This document shows positions 15,801 to 23,583 of a stretch of DNA of 31,575 nt, in pieces. Position 1 is the stretch's first letter. The number at the start of each line of letters is the position of its first letter. Position numbers and translations under genes: made by a program. Origin of the DNA: a virus; IMG/VR virus record IMGVR_UViG_3300042154_002526, positions 1 to 31,575 of that record, one strand, 5' to 3'. A model generated the notes under the pieces. It saw only the letters and a program-made list of their open reading frames with translations, did no database searches and was not told the DNA's origin.

Positions 15801-17363
15801 CCATCAAATGGAATATTAGAAATACCTGCAAGAATATTCAGAACACCGGGTGGTGGTTGGTATAAAGTAAAAACCAAATCAGCATTTGAAGGAATTGGAA
15901 TGGGTTACCCAGACCAAGCATGGATTGATAAACATAAAGAAGTTCTTAAAAGATTAAGAAAGAAATTTAACGCTGAGAAATTACAATATAACGAACCATA
16001 CGCATTGGGTGGTGGGATTAGTGAAAGAGTAGAAAATGGTAAAGTAATTTGTGATAATTGTGGTTGGAGTTGGAAAATTTCTGAAGGTGGAAGTGATACC
16101 TATATGTGTCACAAATGTGGAACTGATAATAACCCAAACATAACTGAGGGGTTATTAACTGAAGGTGGTGCGTATGGACATATGAATCATCCATTTGATA
16201 CTGAAATTAACTTAACATTTGGACAACTTAAAGATATTGTGAATCGTGCATTAGAAGGTAAGTTGGAATTGACAAGAGAAAAAACTGATGGACAAGCATT
16301 AGCAATCAGTTGGGTGAATGGAAGATTAGTTGCTGCTAGAAACAAAGGACATCTAGCTAATAGAGGTGAGAAGGCATTGGATATAAATGGAGTAGCTACT
16401 AAGTTTGCCGGAAGAGGTGAGTTAGAAAAAGCATACAACTTTGCTATGAGTGATTTATCAAAAGCAATAAAATCACTTTCAGAAAAACAAAGAGAAAAAG
16501 TTTTTAAGAATGGTGCATGTTTTATGAATTTGGAGGTAATATATCCAACTTCGGTAAATGTAATTCCTTATGGACAAGCACTATTAGTATTTCATGGAAC
16601 AATGGAATATAATGAAGCTGGTATAGCAATTGGTGAAAATCAAGAAGCAGCTAAAGTTTTGGCTGGTATGATTAAGCAAGTAAATCAAAACGTACAATCG
16701 GCTTATACAATACAAGGACCTCCAGTTGTTAAGTTACCACAATCAAAAAACTTAACTTCATTAAAAGGAAAATATAGTGGACAGATTACAAAACTACAAT
16801 CTAAGTTTAAACTATCCGATACGGATGGTATTGCTGATTATCATCAAGCATGGTGGACTGATTTTGTAACTAAGAAATCACCATCTCCGATTGATAATAG
16901 AACTCTAATGGGATTGGTTAAGAGATGGGCATTCTATGATAAATCATTCCGTTTAGACAATAAAAACATTACCGATGCTAAAGTATTAAGTTGGGCAACT
17001 GGTATTGATAAGAATGACCACGCTAAGATAGCAAAGGATAATATTAGACCTTTTGAGGATATATTTTTGGGTGTTGGCTCTGAAGTACTTTCATTTATGA
17101 GTTCAGTACTTACAGCAAACCCTGATTCTGCGGTTAGAGCTATGAAGGATAGATTAGATAAAACTATATCAGATGTTAAGACTGGTGGTGATGAAAAGAA
17201 GATAGCAAAACTTAAAATGGAATTACAAAGATTAAACGCTATTGGTGGAAAAGATAAAATAGTTCCAAACGAAGGTATCGTATTTGTGTACAATGGAAAT
17301 ACAATGAAACTAACAGGTACATTTGCACCATTAAATCAAATTCTTGGATTATTTTACGAATAG
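12891..17363 (+). CDS. Multi-enzyme polyprotein: NMNAT-like, ParB/Srx-like, GNAT, zinc ribbon and ligase-like domains
   Basis: A 1490-residue bead-on-string protein. Residues about 20-205: NMN-adenylyltransferase-like, with SGRFQPFHKGHF and ISGTDVR. Residues 210-290: a small beta domain (GDTILMGRFKNKKVIVKT). Residues about 440-575: ParB/sulfiredoxin-like, with DGHHRW at 524-529. Residues about 587-703: an unknown domain with DKHFFDRLND. Residues about 704-800: GNAT acetyltransferase, with RSEGIGT at 738-744. Then WVVYPKDGGDRLGTHDT and an unknown domain. Zinc ribbon: C1054, C1057, C1073 and C1076. Residues about 1092-1490: ligase-superfamily nucleotidyltransferase-like, with KTDG at 1131-1134 (motif I), NLEVIY (III), EGIV at 1461-1464 (IV) and MKLTG (V). 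Candidate prohead-protease sites fall at domain borders: E16/A17, E209/G210, E586/I587, E703/T704, E920/A921 and E1091/G1092. It is probably an internal head protein precursor. The domain calls come from motifs; the cleavage is inferred. Confidence 0.8.
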   Translation: MSDLSKFLVESILLGEASSVKDLVVVYSGRFQPFHKGHFATYQTLVKKFGKNNVYIGTSDKTDNQKSPFNFKEKVKVMTTMFGIPSNKIAQVKNPYAPTEILSKFNKETTAFITVVGEKDSSRLGGKYFEKYKDSIELEGYADRGYVFISPAQPNAISGTDVRIGLKKGSTEDKKDFFVKKAYGKFNQSIFDMVVDKLSKLPESINLDEGITLDVEIGDTILMGRFKNKKVIVKTIGKDEHGMPTINGKKVATFRMIKEGYQVIFEDENDDSKYTHIGHGVYKQKGKEDDESSPSFSKNDGGKYVKIDGASDTKSEPSKGTKVAGSDMFKHAPDVKQKEKPKTEIPNVALDNVTKVLPKADSDTFSSESDIPKISNKQQREISMQIDKLVQLTNQAKENGEAAPNYNLCKITVAGTNLYCAGNAGIPREEMPQFKGKPTEGSPAASMEKDINGEVDTEPMFRELLKRKGIKTIQTELPSDSLKATQSELVGAKVAGMAKALENDPNHPKITAPIYVSRDGYVVDGHHRWAAVTTNAIRDGKPANMKVIVIDADIKDVIPMSNKFAEEIGVAAKKADTGKNESVINEIPMADLQQIDKYADRQLNPIDIVLTDKHFFDRLNDTRNGKEISAAELTGFFKRLGRNKKKFVEFLTQYNQVVAKDNRTNINIPFMLQANKAIAKTIMRKGEFKTTTPEYKFESVIAETLDSHLGKKHGVELDVYEYPEYLEIHRIVVPKEKRSEGIGTKVMNDIITYAKKTKKDVFLTPSSDFGGSKGRLIQFYKSFGFKDNKGGTRDFRSKESMKLTVETIKHIDGKWVVYPKDGGDRLGTHDTKEKALKQLRAIEISKNENINSKNHKSDGTIDHNFLQHHKSGTYTPDMGYGAELDTIDFDDSKKTEPGHQTNTKDTEDKGYEMVKKSVEEAYTKGNIFGGKLKIGGVAVPLEVELIGADNKKKVFIVKVVHIDSKYHSKLPSNGILEIPARIFRTPGGGWYKVKTKSAFEGIGMGYPDQAWIDKHKEVLKRLRKKFNAEKLQYNEPYALGGGISERVENGKVICDNCGWSWKISEGGSDTYMCHKCGTDNNPNITEGLLTEGGAYGHMNHPFDTEINLTFGQLKDIVNRALEGKLELTREKTDGQALAISWVNGRLVAARNKGHLANRGEKALDINGVATKFAGRGELEKAYNFAMSDLSKAIKSLSEKQREKVFKNGACFMNLEVIYPTSVNVIPYGQALLVFHGTMEYNEAGIAIGENQEAAKVLAGMIKQVNQNVQSAYTIQGPPVVKLPQSKNLTSLKGKYSGQITKLQSKFKLSDTDGIADYHQAWWTDFVTKKSPSPIDNRTLMGLVKRWAFYDKSFRLDNKNITDAKVLSWATGIDKNDHAKIAKDNIRPFEDIFLGVGSEVLSFMSSVLTANPDSAVRAMKDRLDKTISDVKTGGDEKKIAKLKMELQRLNAIGGKDKIVPNEGIVFVYNGNTMKLTGTFAPLNQILGLFYE

Positions 17364-17374
17364 TAAAAAATTCA

Positions 17375-17383
17375 ATACTTATA
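17375..17383 (+). promoter_or_regulatory. Candidate late promoter motif ATACTTATA
   Basis: ATACTTATA lies 25 bases before the start at 17408, the same distance as the copy at 7654. The following ATATATGAATATATAAGA is also similar. Confidence 0.5.
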
Positions 17384-17407
17384 TATATGAATATATAAGA
17401 ACAATTT

Positions 17408-18085
17408 ATGGCTAATACAGAATTTAAGAAAAGTTTCATGCATCCAACTCGTAGAAAGTTGGCTGATATGGTTCAGACTGGTGAATACGAAAAAAATACG
17501 CAAGTTGGATTCTCTAATATAAAAGAGGAAGTTTCCAGAACCATTGGAGATATTTGGGAAGATAAAGATGGTTATCTTTGGGAACAAAAAGAATATGGTA
17601 GAGTAAGACAATCTAAGAGTAGTGATACCATGTCTGAAGTTAGAAATTATTTACAACAAATTTCAAGTTGTAAATCAAATGATTGTGATGTTAGTGGTAA
17701 CTACTCAAATGCAGATAAGAAGTTAATTTCAAAGACTGGATATTGTGCTGGCTGTTTAGCTAGACGAGAATTTCAAATAAAACAAGATGGTTTATGGGAA
17801 GCATATAGTGAATATAGAATTTATTCAAATATGGCAGCTTATGGTACGGATGTTTTGGAAAAATTAAACAACGCATATAAAGAGGTATCCAATATACATG
17901 AGTATGTAAACGAAGATGGCTCAGTTGAAAGATGGCAAAATGATAAAGATGTAGAGCAGTTAAAAACTGAAATACAAAAAGATATTGATAGTGGTAAGTT
18001 GGAACTTATCGAAGTTATAGAAAAACGAAACGCAGCATATGAATTATTAAAAGATAAGAATTATGAATTGGTTTCAAAACTTTAA
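17408..18085 (+). CDS. Conserved phage protein with a probable zinc site
   Basis: A soluble protein of 225 residues. The N-terminal half contains RTIGDIWEDKDGYLWEQKEYGR, a beta-hairpin-like stretch. The middle has CKSNDC and, about 35 residues later, GYCAGCLARREF; these four cysteines could bind one zinc. The C-terminal third is helical and charged. I do not recognise a named family. It lies between the polyprotein and the putative lysis pair, with its own candidate late promoter, so a virion or late role is likely. It overlaps the longer possible start of the next gene by 23 bases. Confidence 0.65.
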   Translation: MANTEFKKSFMHPTRRKLADMVQTGEYEKNTQVGFSNIKEEVSRTIGDIWEDKDGYLWEQKEYGRVRQSKSSDTMSEVRNYLQQISSCKSNDCDVSGNYSNADKKLISKTGYCAGCLARREFQIKQDGLWEAYSEYRIYSNMAAYGTDVLEKLNNAYKEVSNIHEYVNEDGSVERWQNDKDVEQLKTEIQKDIDSGKLELIEVIEKRNAAYELLKDKNYELVSKL

Positions 18086-18095
18086 ATTTAATAAT

Positions 18096-18434
18096 ATGAA
18101 AGACAACAAATTGGTAATTTTATTGGTTATTATCGCAGTGTTAATAGGGTGGAGTATATTTACAACCAGCCAAATTAAAACTGATATAGCTGGCTATAAT
18201 CAAAAAATTGATTCAATCCAAAAGGATATTGATTCGGTTTATACAAAAAATGATTTGATAGATACTCAAATTGATTTAGTTGATACACATATCTCTAATG
18301 TAGATAAAGATATTCAACAAGTAACAAAAAACATAACTATAATTAAAAATAATACAGATGAGAAAGTTAATAACGTTGCTACTATTGGTAACATTGAGCT
18401 CGAGCGCTTATTCACAGAAAGATACGCTAACTAA
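18096..18434 (+). CDS. Membrane-anchored coiled-coil protein, possible i-spanin (Rz-like)
   Basis: A 112-residue protein (MKDNKLVILL start). One N-terminal membrane helix, LVILLVIIAVLIGWSIF, is followed by about 80 residues of periplasmic-type coiled coil with repeated Q-I-D-S and D-T-Q-I-D patterns. This N-in, coiled-coil-out layout matches inner-membrane spanins. An upstream in-frame ATG at 18063 would add 11 residues but overlaps the previous gene; 18096 puts the membrane helix directly after a short charged start. The gene for a secreted coiled-coil protein begins inside its 3' end in another frame, as in Rz/Rz1 pairs. The function is inferred only from layout; no sequence signature proves it. 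Confidence 0.55.
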   Translation: MKDNKLVILLVIIAVLIGWSIFTTSQIKTDIAGYNQKIDSIQKDIDSVYTKNDLIDTQIDLVDTHISNVDKDIQQVTKNITIIKNNTDEKVNNVATIGNIELERLFTERYAN

Positions 18435-18777
18435 GAAAGATACAAGTGTTGTAGTTTTACCAACAAAAATTGCTAGATTAGTTTATCAAGACCTAATTCG
18501 TTTTGATGGAGCTAAATTGGAGATTGTTGAATTAAATAAAACAGTATTACTTAAAGATGAACAAATAAGTTTATTTAAACAAAAGGATACTCTTAAAAAC
18601 GAAAAGATTGGAAACTTAGAATTAATCATTACTAAAAAGGATGAGCAGTTTTCATTAGAGAGACAAAAATCGGAAAGTTTAATAAAAGAACTAAAAGGAC
18701 AGAAGTTTAAAACTGGATTTTATAAGGTAACTTCAATTGTTGGAATAATTGCAACTACAGTCCTTTTAATAAAGTAA
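18358..18777 (+). CDS. Secreted coiled-coil protein with C-terminal membrane segment, possible spanin partner
   Basis: This 139-residue protein overlaps the previous gene by 77 bases in a different frame. It begins with a clear signal peptide, MRKLITLLLLVTLSSSAYSQ, of signal peptidase I type: there is no lipobox cysteine. The body is a charged coiled coil (about 50-120), and the C-terminus is a hydrophobic segment, TSIVGIIATTVLLIK. Known outer-membrane spanins are lipoproteins. A signal peptide plus C-terminal membrane helix is closer to unimolecular spanins, yet these also carry a lipobox. A lysis role is therefore plausible but unproven. The next gene, terminase, starts 3 bases after the stop. 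Confidence 0.6.
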   Translation: MRKLITLLLLVTLSSSAYSQKDTLTKKDTSVVVLPTKIARLVYQDLIRFDGAKLEIVELNKTVLLKDEQISLFKQKDTLKNEKIGNLELIITKKDEQFSLERQKSESLIKELKGQKFKTGFYKVTSIVGIIATTVLLIK

Positions 18778-18780
18778 TTT

Positions 18781-20367
18781 ATGGCTGAAGTAAAGAAATC
18801 ATTAAAACAAATTATTGCTGAAGAATATCAAAAGTGTGCAAAAGACCCGATATACTTCATGCGAAAATATTGTATGATTCAACATCCGGTGAAAGGTAAA
18901 ATACCCTTTCACCTTTTTCCGTTTCAAGAAGATACACTAACTCAGTTTAAAGACCATCGTTATAATATTATTCTAAAATCAAGACAAACTGGTATCTCAA
19001 CATTGACTGCTGGTTTCTCACTTTGGAAAATGCTATTTAATGATGATTTTAACGTATTGGTTATTGCAACAAAGCAAGAGGTTGCTAAAAACTTAGTAAC
19101 TAAGGTAAGGGTTATGAATCAATATCTACCAAGTTGGTTAAAACTAACAACGGTGGAGGATAACAAATTATCACTTAGATATGCAAACGGCTCTCAAATC
19201 AAAGCAACATCTGCTGCTAGTGATGCTGGTCGTTCTGAAGCACTATCTTTATTAGTATTTGATGAGGCGGCATTTATCGATAAGATTGAAGATATATGGG
19301 TATCTGCACAATCTACATTATCAACTGGGGGTAACGCAATTATCCTTTCTACACCAAATGGTGTTGGAAACTTTTTCCACAAAACTTGGGTAGGTTCTGA
19401 AGATGGAACAAACTCATTTAATAATATTAGAATCCATTGGAGTGTACATCCTGAAAGAGAGCAAGCTTGGCGAGATGAACAAGAGGTTCTATTAGGAACA
19501 AAGGGAGCAGCTCAAGAGTGTGATTGTGATTTCGTATCTTCTGGAGATAGTGTAATCGAACCACAACTCCTACAATTTTATAAAGAAACATTTGTGCAAG
19601 ACCCAGTAGAAAAAGGTGGATTTGATGGAAACCTTTGGAGATGGGAATATCCTAACTATAATAAAACTTACATAGTATCAGCTGACGTTTCGAGGGGAGA
19701 TTCTTCGGATTACTCTACCGCACACGTTATTGATGTTGAAGCATCTGCGCAAGTAGCAGAATATAGAGGTAAGTTGGATACAAAGGATTTTGGAAATTTC
19801 TTAGTATCATTAGCAACCGAATATAACAACGCACTATTGGTAATTGAAAACGCAAATATTGGTTGGGCAGCTATTCAACAAGTATTGGATAGGGGATATA
19901 CTAATTTGTATTATACATCTCGAGATTTAAAATATGTGGATGTGGATAATCAATTATCAAACAAATATCGTTCGGAGGATAGAAGTATGGTAGCTGGATT
20001 CTCAACCACATCAAGAACCCGACCTTTGATTATTTCAAAGTTGGAGGAGTATGTAAGAGAAAAATCAATCATAATCCGTTCAGTAAGAACCATAGATGAG
20101 TTATTTACATTCATTTGGAACAATGGTAGAGCTGAGGCAATGCGTGGTTATAATGATGACCTTACGATGGCATTAGCCATATCACTTTGGGTTAGAGATA
20201 CATCACTTAGATTAAGACAAGAGGGTATTGATTTAACAAAACAAGCTATTAACAGTATATCATCATATACTTATAGTGGTGTTTATGGTGGTAACGATAT
20301 GGATAGTAATCCTTGGCAAATGAACGTTGGGGATGGTAGTATTGAAGATTTAAGTAAATGGTTATAA
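18781..20367 (+). CDS. gp17: Large terminase subunit (T4 gp17-like DNA packaging ATPase/nuclease)
   Basis: This protein of 528 residues is the motor that pumps DNA into the prohead and cuts concatemers. The ATPase domain has SRQTGIST at 67-74 as a deviant Walker A without the usual GK, LLVFDEAAF with D161-E162 as Walker B, and LSTPNG as the coupling motif near 189-194. The nuclease domain has the acidic cluster D302 (SADVSRGD), E356 (VIENANIG) and D459/D460 (YNDDLTMA). Length and domain order fit T4-type TerL. The gene follows the putative lysis pair by 3 bases and has no promoter of its own. A strong terminator-like hairpin lies inside its first 140 bases (18888-18918). Confidence 0.95.
   Translation: MAEVKKSLKQIIAEEYQKCAKDPIYFMRKYCMIQHPVKGKIPFHLFPFQEDTLTQFKDHRYNIILKSRQTGISTLTAGFSLWKMLFNDDFNVLVIATKQEVAKNLVTKVRVMNQYLPSWLKLTTVEDNKLSLRYANGSQIKATSAASDAGRSEALSLLVFDEAAFIDKIEDIWVSAQSTLSTGGNAIILSTPNGVGNFFHKTWVGSEDGTNSFNNIRIHWSVHPEREQAWRDEQEVLLGTKGAAQECDCDFVSSGDSVIEPQLLQFYKETFVQDPVEKGGFDGNLWRWEYPNYNKTYIVSADVSRGDSSDYSTAHVIDVEASAQVAEYRGKLDTKDFGNFLVSLATEYNNALLVIENANIGWAAIQQVLDRGYTNLYYTSRDLKYVDVDNQLSNKYRSEDRSMVAGFSTTSRTRPLIISKLEEYVREKSIIIRSVRTIDELFTFIWNNGRAEAMRGYNDDLTMALAISLWVRDTSLRLRQEGIDLTKQAINSISSYTYSGVYGGNDMDSNPWQMNVGDGSIEDLSKWL
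18888..18918 (+). terminator. Terminator-like hairpin inside the terminase gene
   Basis: GGTGAAAGG (18888-18896) and CCTTTCACC (18905-18913) form a perfect 9-base stem with an 8-base loop, followed directly by TTTTT (18914-18918). It has the shape of an intrinsic terminator but lies in codons 36-46 of the terminase. It may attenuate transcription when translation is slow, or be a coding coincidence. Confidence 0.45.
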
Positions 20368-20391
20368 AATTATGTAAAGTTATATAAAATG

Positions 20392-20400
20392 ATATTTATA
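20392..20400 (+). promoter_or_regulatory. Candidate late promoter motif ATATTTATA
   Basis: ATATTTATA lies 28 bases upstream of the start at 20429, in the 61-base gap after the terminase. Confidence 0.5.
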
Positions 20401-20428
20401 TAGTATTAGATAATATTTAGTCAAATAT

Positions 20429-20836
20429 ATGGAAAATTATACTTTAGAACTTTACAATGAAATCAGAGGCATTTTCGAAGAAGATGTTACTGAATATTAT
20501 GTTGAAAACTACGATGATTTAAAAGAATTCATAGAATTCTTAAAAACCATAAAGGGGGAAGTTAACGAAGCCGAATATCAGGGAAGAGAGGTAAAACTCA
20601 ATAAACCGATGAGAGGTGATGTTAAGAAGTTTAAAGTATATGTTAACAATCCAAAAGGGAATGTTGTAAAAGTAAATTTTGGGCATGGCGGAACATCAGC
20701 AAAATCAGCAGGTGAAGAAACTATGAGAATTAAAAAATCAGACCCAGAACGAAGAGCATCATTTAGAGCAAGACACAATTGTGATACACCTGGTCCAAAA
20801 ACAGGAGCAAGGTATTGGAGTTGTAAAGCTTGGTAA
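20429..20836 (+). CDS. Small basic phage head-cluster protein (DUF5872-like)
   Basis: This 135-residue protein has an acidic helical N-terminus (about 1-47) and a basic C-terminal domain. The C-terminal domain reads KLNKPMRGDVKKFKVYV, then KKSDPERRASFRARHNC and PGPKTGARYWSCKAW. This RARHxC...ARYWSCxxW pattern recurs in head-region proteins of T4-like phages (DUF5872-like; name from memory). GEVNE47/A48 matches the candidate prohead-protease site and would separate the acidic propeptide from the basic domain, which could bind DNA inside the head. It lies between terminase and portal, with a candidate late promoter. Confidence 0.7.
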   Translation: MENYTLELYNEIRGIFEEDVTEYYVENYDDLKEFIEFLKTIKGEVNEAEYQGREVKLNKPMRGDVKKFKVYVNNPKGNVVKVNFGHGGTSAKSAGEETMRIKKSDPERRASFRARHNCDTPGPKTGARYWSCKAW

Positions 20837-20867
20837 ATTAATAAAGGTTATAAAAACAAAAACAAAA

Positions 20868-22637
20868 ATGGCAGAACAACAACAAAGTACGTTTTTTCAA
20901 AGATTAACAAAACTCTTTTCTACTCAAGCCGTAGTCAAAATTGACAAGGATGGGAAGAGAAAAGTAGTTGATGTTGATGACAGACAGCAAGGAAGTACTA
21001 ATTTATTGAACCTTAGAGATAGGTACACTAAATTACAAAGAGGATTTGCTGGTGACCAAATGGCTGCACAGTCAATGGCATACCATCAAGTTCGTAGAGA
21101 ATTATTTAGAGATTATGATGCTATGGATAATGACCCGATTATATCATCGGCATTAGATATATACTCAGATGAATCTACATTAAAGAATGAATTTGGAGAT
21201 GTAATTCAAATCAAAACTCAAAACGAAAAAGTAAAAGCATTATTAGAAAATCTTTTCTATGATATTTTAAATATTGAATTTAACCTATGGGCATGGACTC
21301 GTAATATGGTTAAGTATGGTGATTTTTTCCTTTCGGTGGAAATACAACCAGGTAATGGTATTATTAATGTACAACCACTTCCAGTTTATGAAACTGAAAG
21401 ATTGGAAAATACTGACCCAAATAATCCAAACTATGTTAAGTTCAAAGTTAATCATGACCCTATTGGAAAAGGTGAATATGAGAACTATGAAGTAGTACAC
21501 TTTAGATTATTATCAGATACCAACTTCTTACCTTATGGTAAGGCAATGATTGAAAATGGTAGAAGAATTTGGAAACAAGTTTCTCTTATGGAAGATGCTA
21601 TGTTAATTCATAGAATTATGAGAGCACCGGATAAGAGAGTTTTCAAAATTGATATTGGTAATATTCCACCAAACGAAGTGGATAACTACATGCAAAAGAT
21701 TATCAACAAAATGAAGAAAGTTCCATTTGTTGATAAGAATAGTGGTGATTATAACTTAAAATATAATATCCAAAACTTAACTGAAGATTTCTTCTTACCT
21801 GTTAGGGGTGGTGATAGTGGTACTCAAATTGATTCATTAGGTGGATTACAATACACAGCTATTGAAGATATTGATTACTTAAAAAACAAATTGTTTGCAG
21901 CTCTTAAAATTCCAAAAGCATATTTGGGGTATGATGAGAATGTAAATGGTAAAGCAACACTTGCTGCAGAAGATGTAAGATTTGCAAGAACGATTGAGAG
22001 AATCCAAAGAACATTGGTATCCGAACTTACTAAATTGGCAATTGTACATTTAGCATCTCAAGGTATCGAAGATGCTGATATGGTTGATTTTGAATTATCA
22101 TTGGTAAATCCATCTACAATCTATGAGCAAGAGAAAGTAAACCTTTGGAGTGAGAAAGTAAGATTAGTTTCTGATATCAATGCATTAAATATGATTTCTA
22201 AAGATTGGGCATATGAAAATATATTCAATATGAGTAAAGATGAGGTAGACCAACAAAAAGCTGGAATGATAAATGACCTCAAAGATAGATTCAGATATAA
22301 CGCTATTGAAAACGAAGGAAATGACCCGGCAATGCCACAACAACCAACTGATATCGAAGAAAGTTTGGAAAAACTTAAAACGGAATTAAAGGATGAAGGT
22401 GGTAGACCAAGAGAGGGTAATACTTATGGTAAAGATAAACATCCTTATGGTAGAGACCCATTAGGAGCTAAAGAAAACCAAAAAGCTCTGAAAAGAGAAA
22501 GTTCAGCGGTTAGAGTTAATGCAAATATTGCAAAAGAATACATTAACGGAATATCATCAAAAAAACAAATTATAAAAGAAAAAGTTGACTTTTTAGATGA
22601 TTCAAATTTGTTAGACGAGGAAAAAATTAGTAAATAA
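20868..22637 (+). CDS. gp20: Portal protein (T4 gp20-like)
   Basis: A 589-residue portal vertex protein, forming the dodecameric ring through which DNA enters the head. The start at 20868 (MAEQQQSTFFQRL) follows the previous stop by 31 bases. An in-frame upstream ATG at 20781 would run through the previous gene's end and give an unlikely basic leader. Recognisable T4-type portal segments are YDAMDNDPIISSALDIYSDE, WTRNMVKYGDFFLSVE, FLPYGKAMIENGRRIWKQ, IMRAPDKRVFKIDIGN and LPVRGGDSGTQIDSLGG. The C-terminal 100 residues are charged and probably disordered. No break or missing segment is apparent. Confidence 0.95.
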   Translation: MAEQQQSTFFQRLTKLFSTQAVVKIDKDGKRKVVDVDDRQQGSTNLLNLRDRYTKLQRGFAGDQMAAQSMAYHQVRRELFRDYDAMDNDPIISSALDIYSDESTLKNEFGDVIQIKTQNEKVKALLENLFYDILNIEFNLWAWTRNMVKYGDFFLSVEIQPGNGIINVQPLPVYETERLENTDPNNPNYVKFKVNHDPIGKGEYENYEVVHFRLLSDTNFLPYGKAMIENGRRIWKQVSLMEDAMLIHRIMRAPDKRVFKIDIGNIPPNEVDNYMQKIINKMKKVPFVDKNSGDYNLKYNIQNLTEDFFLPVRGGDSGTQIDSLGGLQYTAIEDIDYLKNKLFAALKIPKAYLGYDENVNGKATLAAEDVRFARTIERIQRTLVSELTKLAIVHLASQGIEDADMVDFELSLVNPSTIYEQEKVNLWSEKVRLVSDINALNMISKDWAYENIFNMSKDEVDQQKAGMINDLKDRFRYNAIENEGNDPAMPQQPTDIEESLEKLKTELKDEGGRPREGNTYGKDKHPYGRDPLGAKENQKALKRESSAVRVNANIAKEYINGISSKKQIIKEKVDFLDDSNLLDEEKISK

Positions 22638-22647
22638 ATTAAAACTT

Positions 22648-22656
22648 ATATTTATA
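22648..22656 (+). promoter_or_regulatory. Candidate late promoter motif ATATTTATA
   Basis: ATATTTATA lies 48 bases upstream of the start at 22705. A 10-codon open frame (22661-22693) lies between the motif and the gene. Confidence 0.5.
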
Positions 22657-22704
22657 CACAATGATTACATCGTTTATGAATATATTATTATAGGACAAAA
22701 ATAA

Positions 22705-23583
22705 ATGAAGAAGGTAAAACATTCGAAATTTAAGAACACAGGTATTCTATTTGAACTTCTTGTAAGGCAAATTACATTAGAAGTGCTTAATGGAGATGCG
22801 ACTGAAAAAGCAAAGCATATTGTTAGAGAATTCTTTTCACCAAAAACTGAATTGAATAAAGAACATAGATTATATGAACTCTTACTAAAGGAGAAATATA
22901 AGTCAGAATCCAGAGCTGAAAAATTTATTGATACAATCAATGAAGCGCATACCCGTATCAATCAAAGTAAATTACAAAGAGAAAAATATAATCTTATTAA
23001 GAAGATTAATGAATCATTCGATATGGATGATTTCTTATCATCTCCAATAACTAACTATAAAGTATTAGCATCAATATATAAAGTATTTGAAGCTAAGAAT
23101 ATGGTAGATTATGATGTTAAAGATATTTTTAATTCTAAAATTACTTTAATTGAAAATATAACATCGAATCAAACAGTAATTGTAGAAAAATCAGATGATG
23201 CTCAGAAATTAGTAGAATCTTATAAAAAACAAGATAAAGATTTAAGATTACTTACCTACAAAATATTAGTAGAAACGTTTAATAAAAAATATTCTAATTT
23301 AGATGAAAGTCAAAAAGAATTATTAAAGCAGTTTATTAATAATATTACCAATACTACTAAATTTAAAGAATACGTTGAGAAGGAAATTCCATCAATAGTA
23401 AAAGAATTAAAAGTATTACATAAGTCTATCAATGACAAAGTTACTAAAATTAAATTAGCTGAGACTGTATCTGTTTTAAATAAAACTAAAATTGGTAAGA
23501 CTGTTTCTGATAATCACGTATCATCATTAATGATATCATACGAATTAATTAAAGAACTAAAGGGTAGATTAAATGACAAGTAA
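22705..23583 (+). CDS. Head-cluster protein of unknown function
   Basis: A 292-residue, Lys- and Glu-rich, almost entirely helical protein without membrane segments or cysteines. The start KKVKHSKFKNTGILFELLVRQIT looks conserved-like, but I cannot attach it to a named family. Its place between portal and prohead protease corresponds to the small core-protein genes of T4 (67 and 68), so a prohead core or assembly role is possible. It overlaps the next gene by 11 bases, implying coupled translation. It has no ESVxxE-type candidate cleavage site, unlike several neighbours. Confidence 0.65.
   Translation: MKKVKHSKFKNTGILFELLVRQITLEVLNGDATEKAKHIVREFFSPKTELNKEHRLYELLLKEKYKSESRAEKFIDTINEAHTRINQSKLQREKYNLIKKINESFDMDDFLSSPITNYKVLASIYKVFEAKNMVDYDVKDIFNSKITLIENITSNQTVIVEKSDDAQKLVESYKKQDKDLRLLTYKILVETFNKKYSNLDESQKELLKQFINNITNTTKFKEYVEKEIPSIVKELKVLHKSINDKVTKIKLAETVSVLNKTKIGKTVSDNHVSSLMISYELIKELKGRLNDK

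Noticed and set aside
20267-20275. ATACTTATA inside the terminase gene (and another at 6902 in the fibre gene)
   Set aside because: These are in coding sequence with no start codon at a matching distance; probably chance in AT-rich DNA.
20781-20867. Upstream ATG for the portal gene
   Set aside because: It would overlap the preceding gene by 56 bases and add a leader unlike any portal protein; 20868 gives a normal N-terminus.
22661-22693. Ten-codon open frame (MITSFMNILL) before the gene at 22705
   Set aside because: It could be a leader peptide, but it is too short and AT-rich to distinguish from chance.
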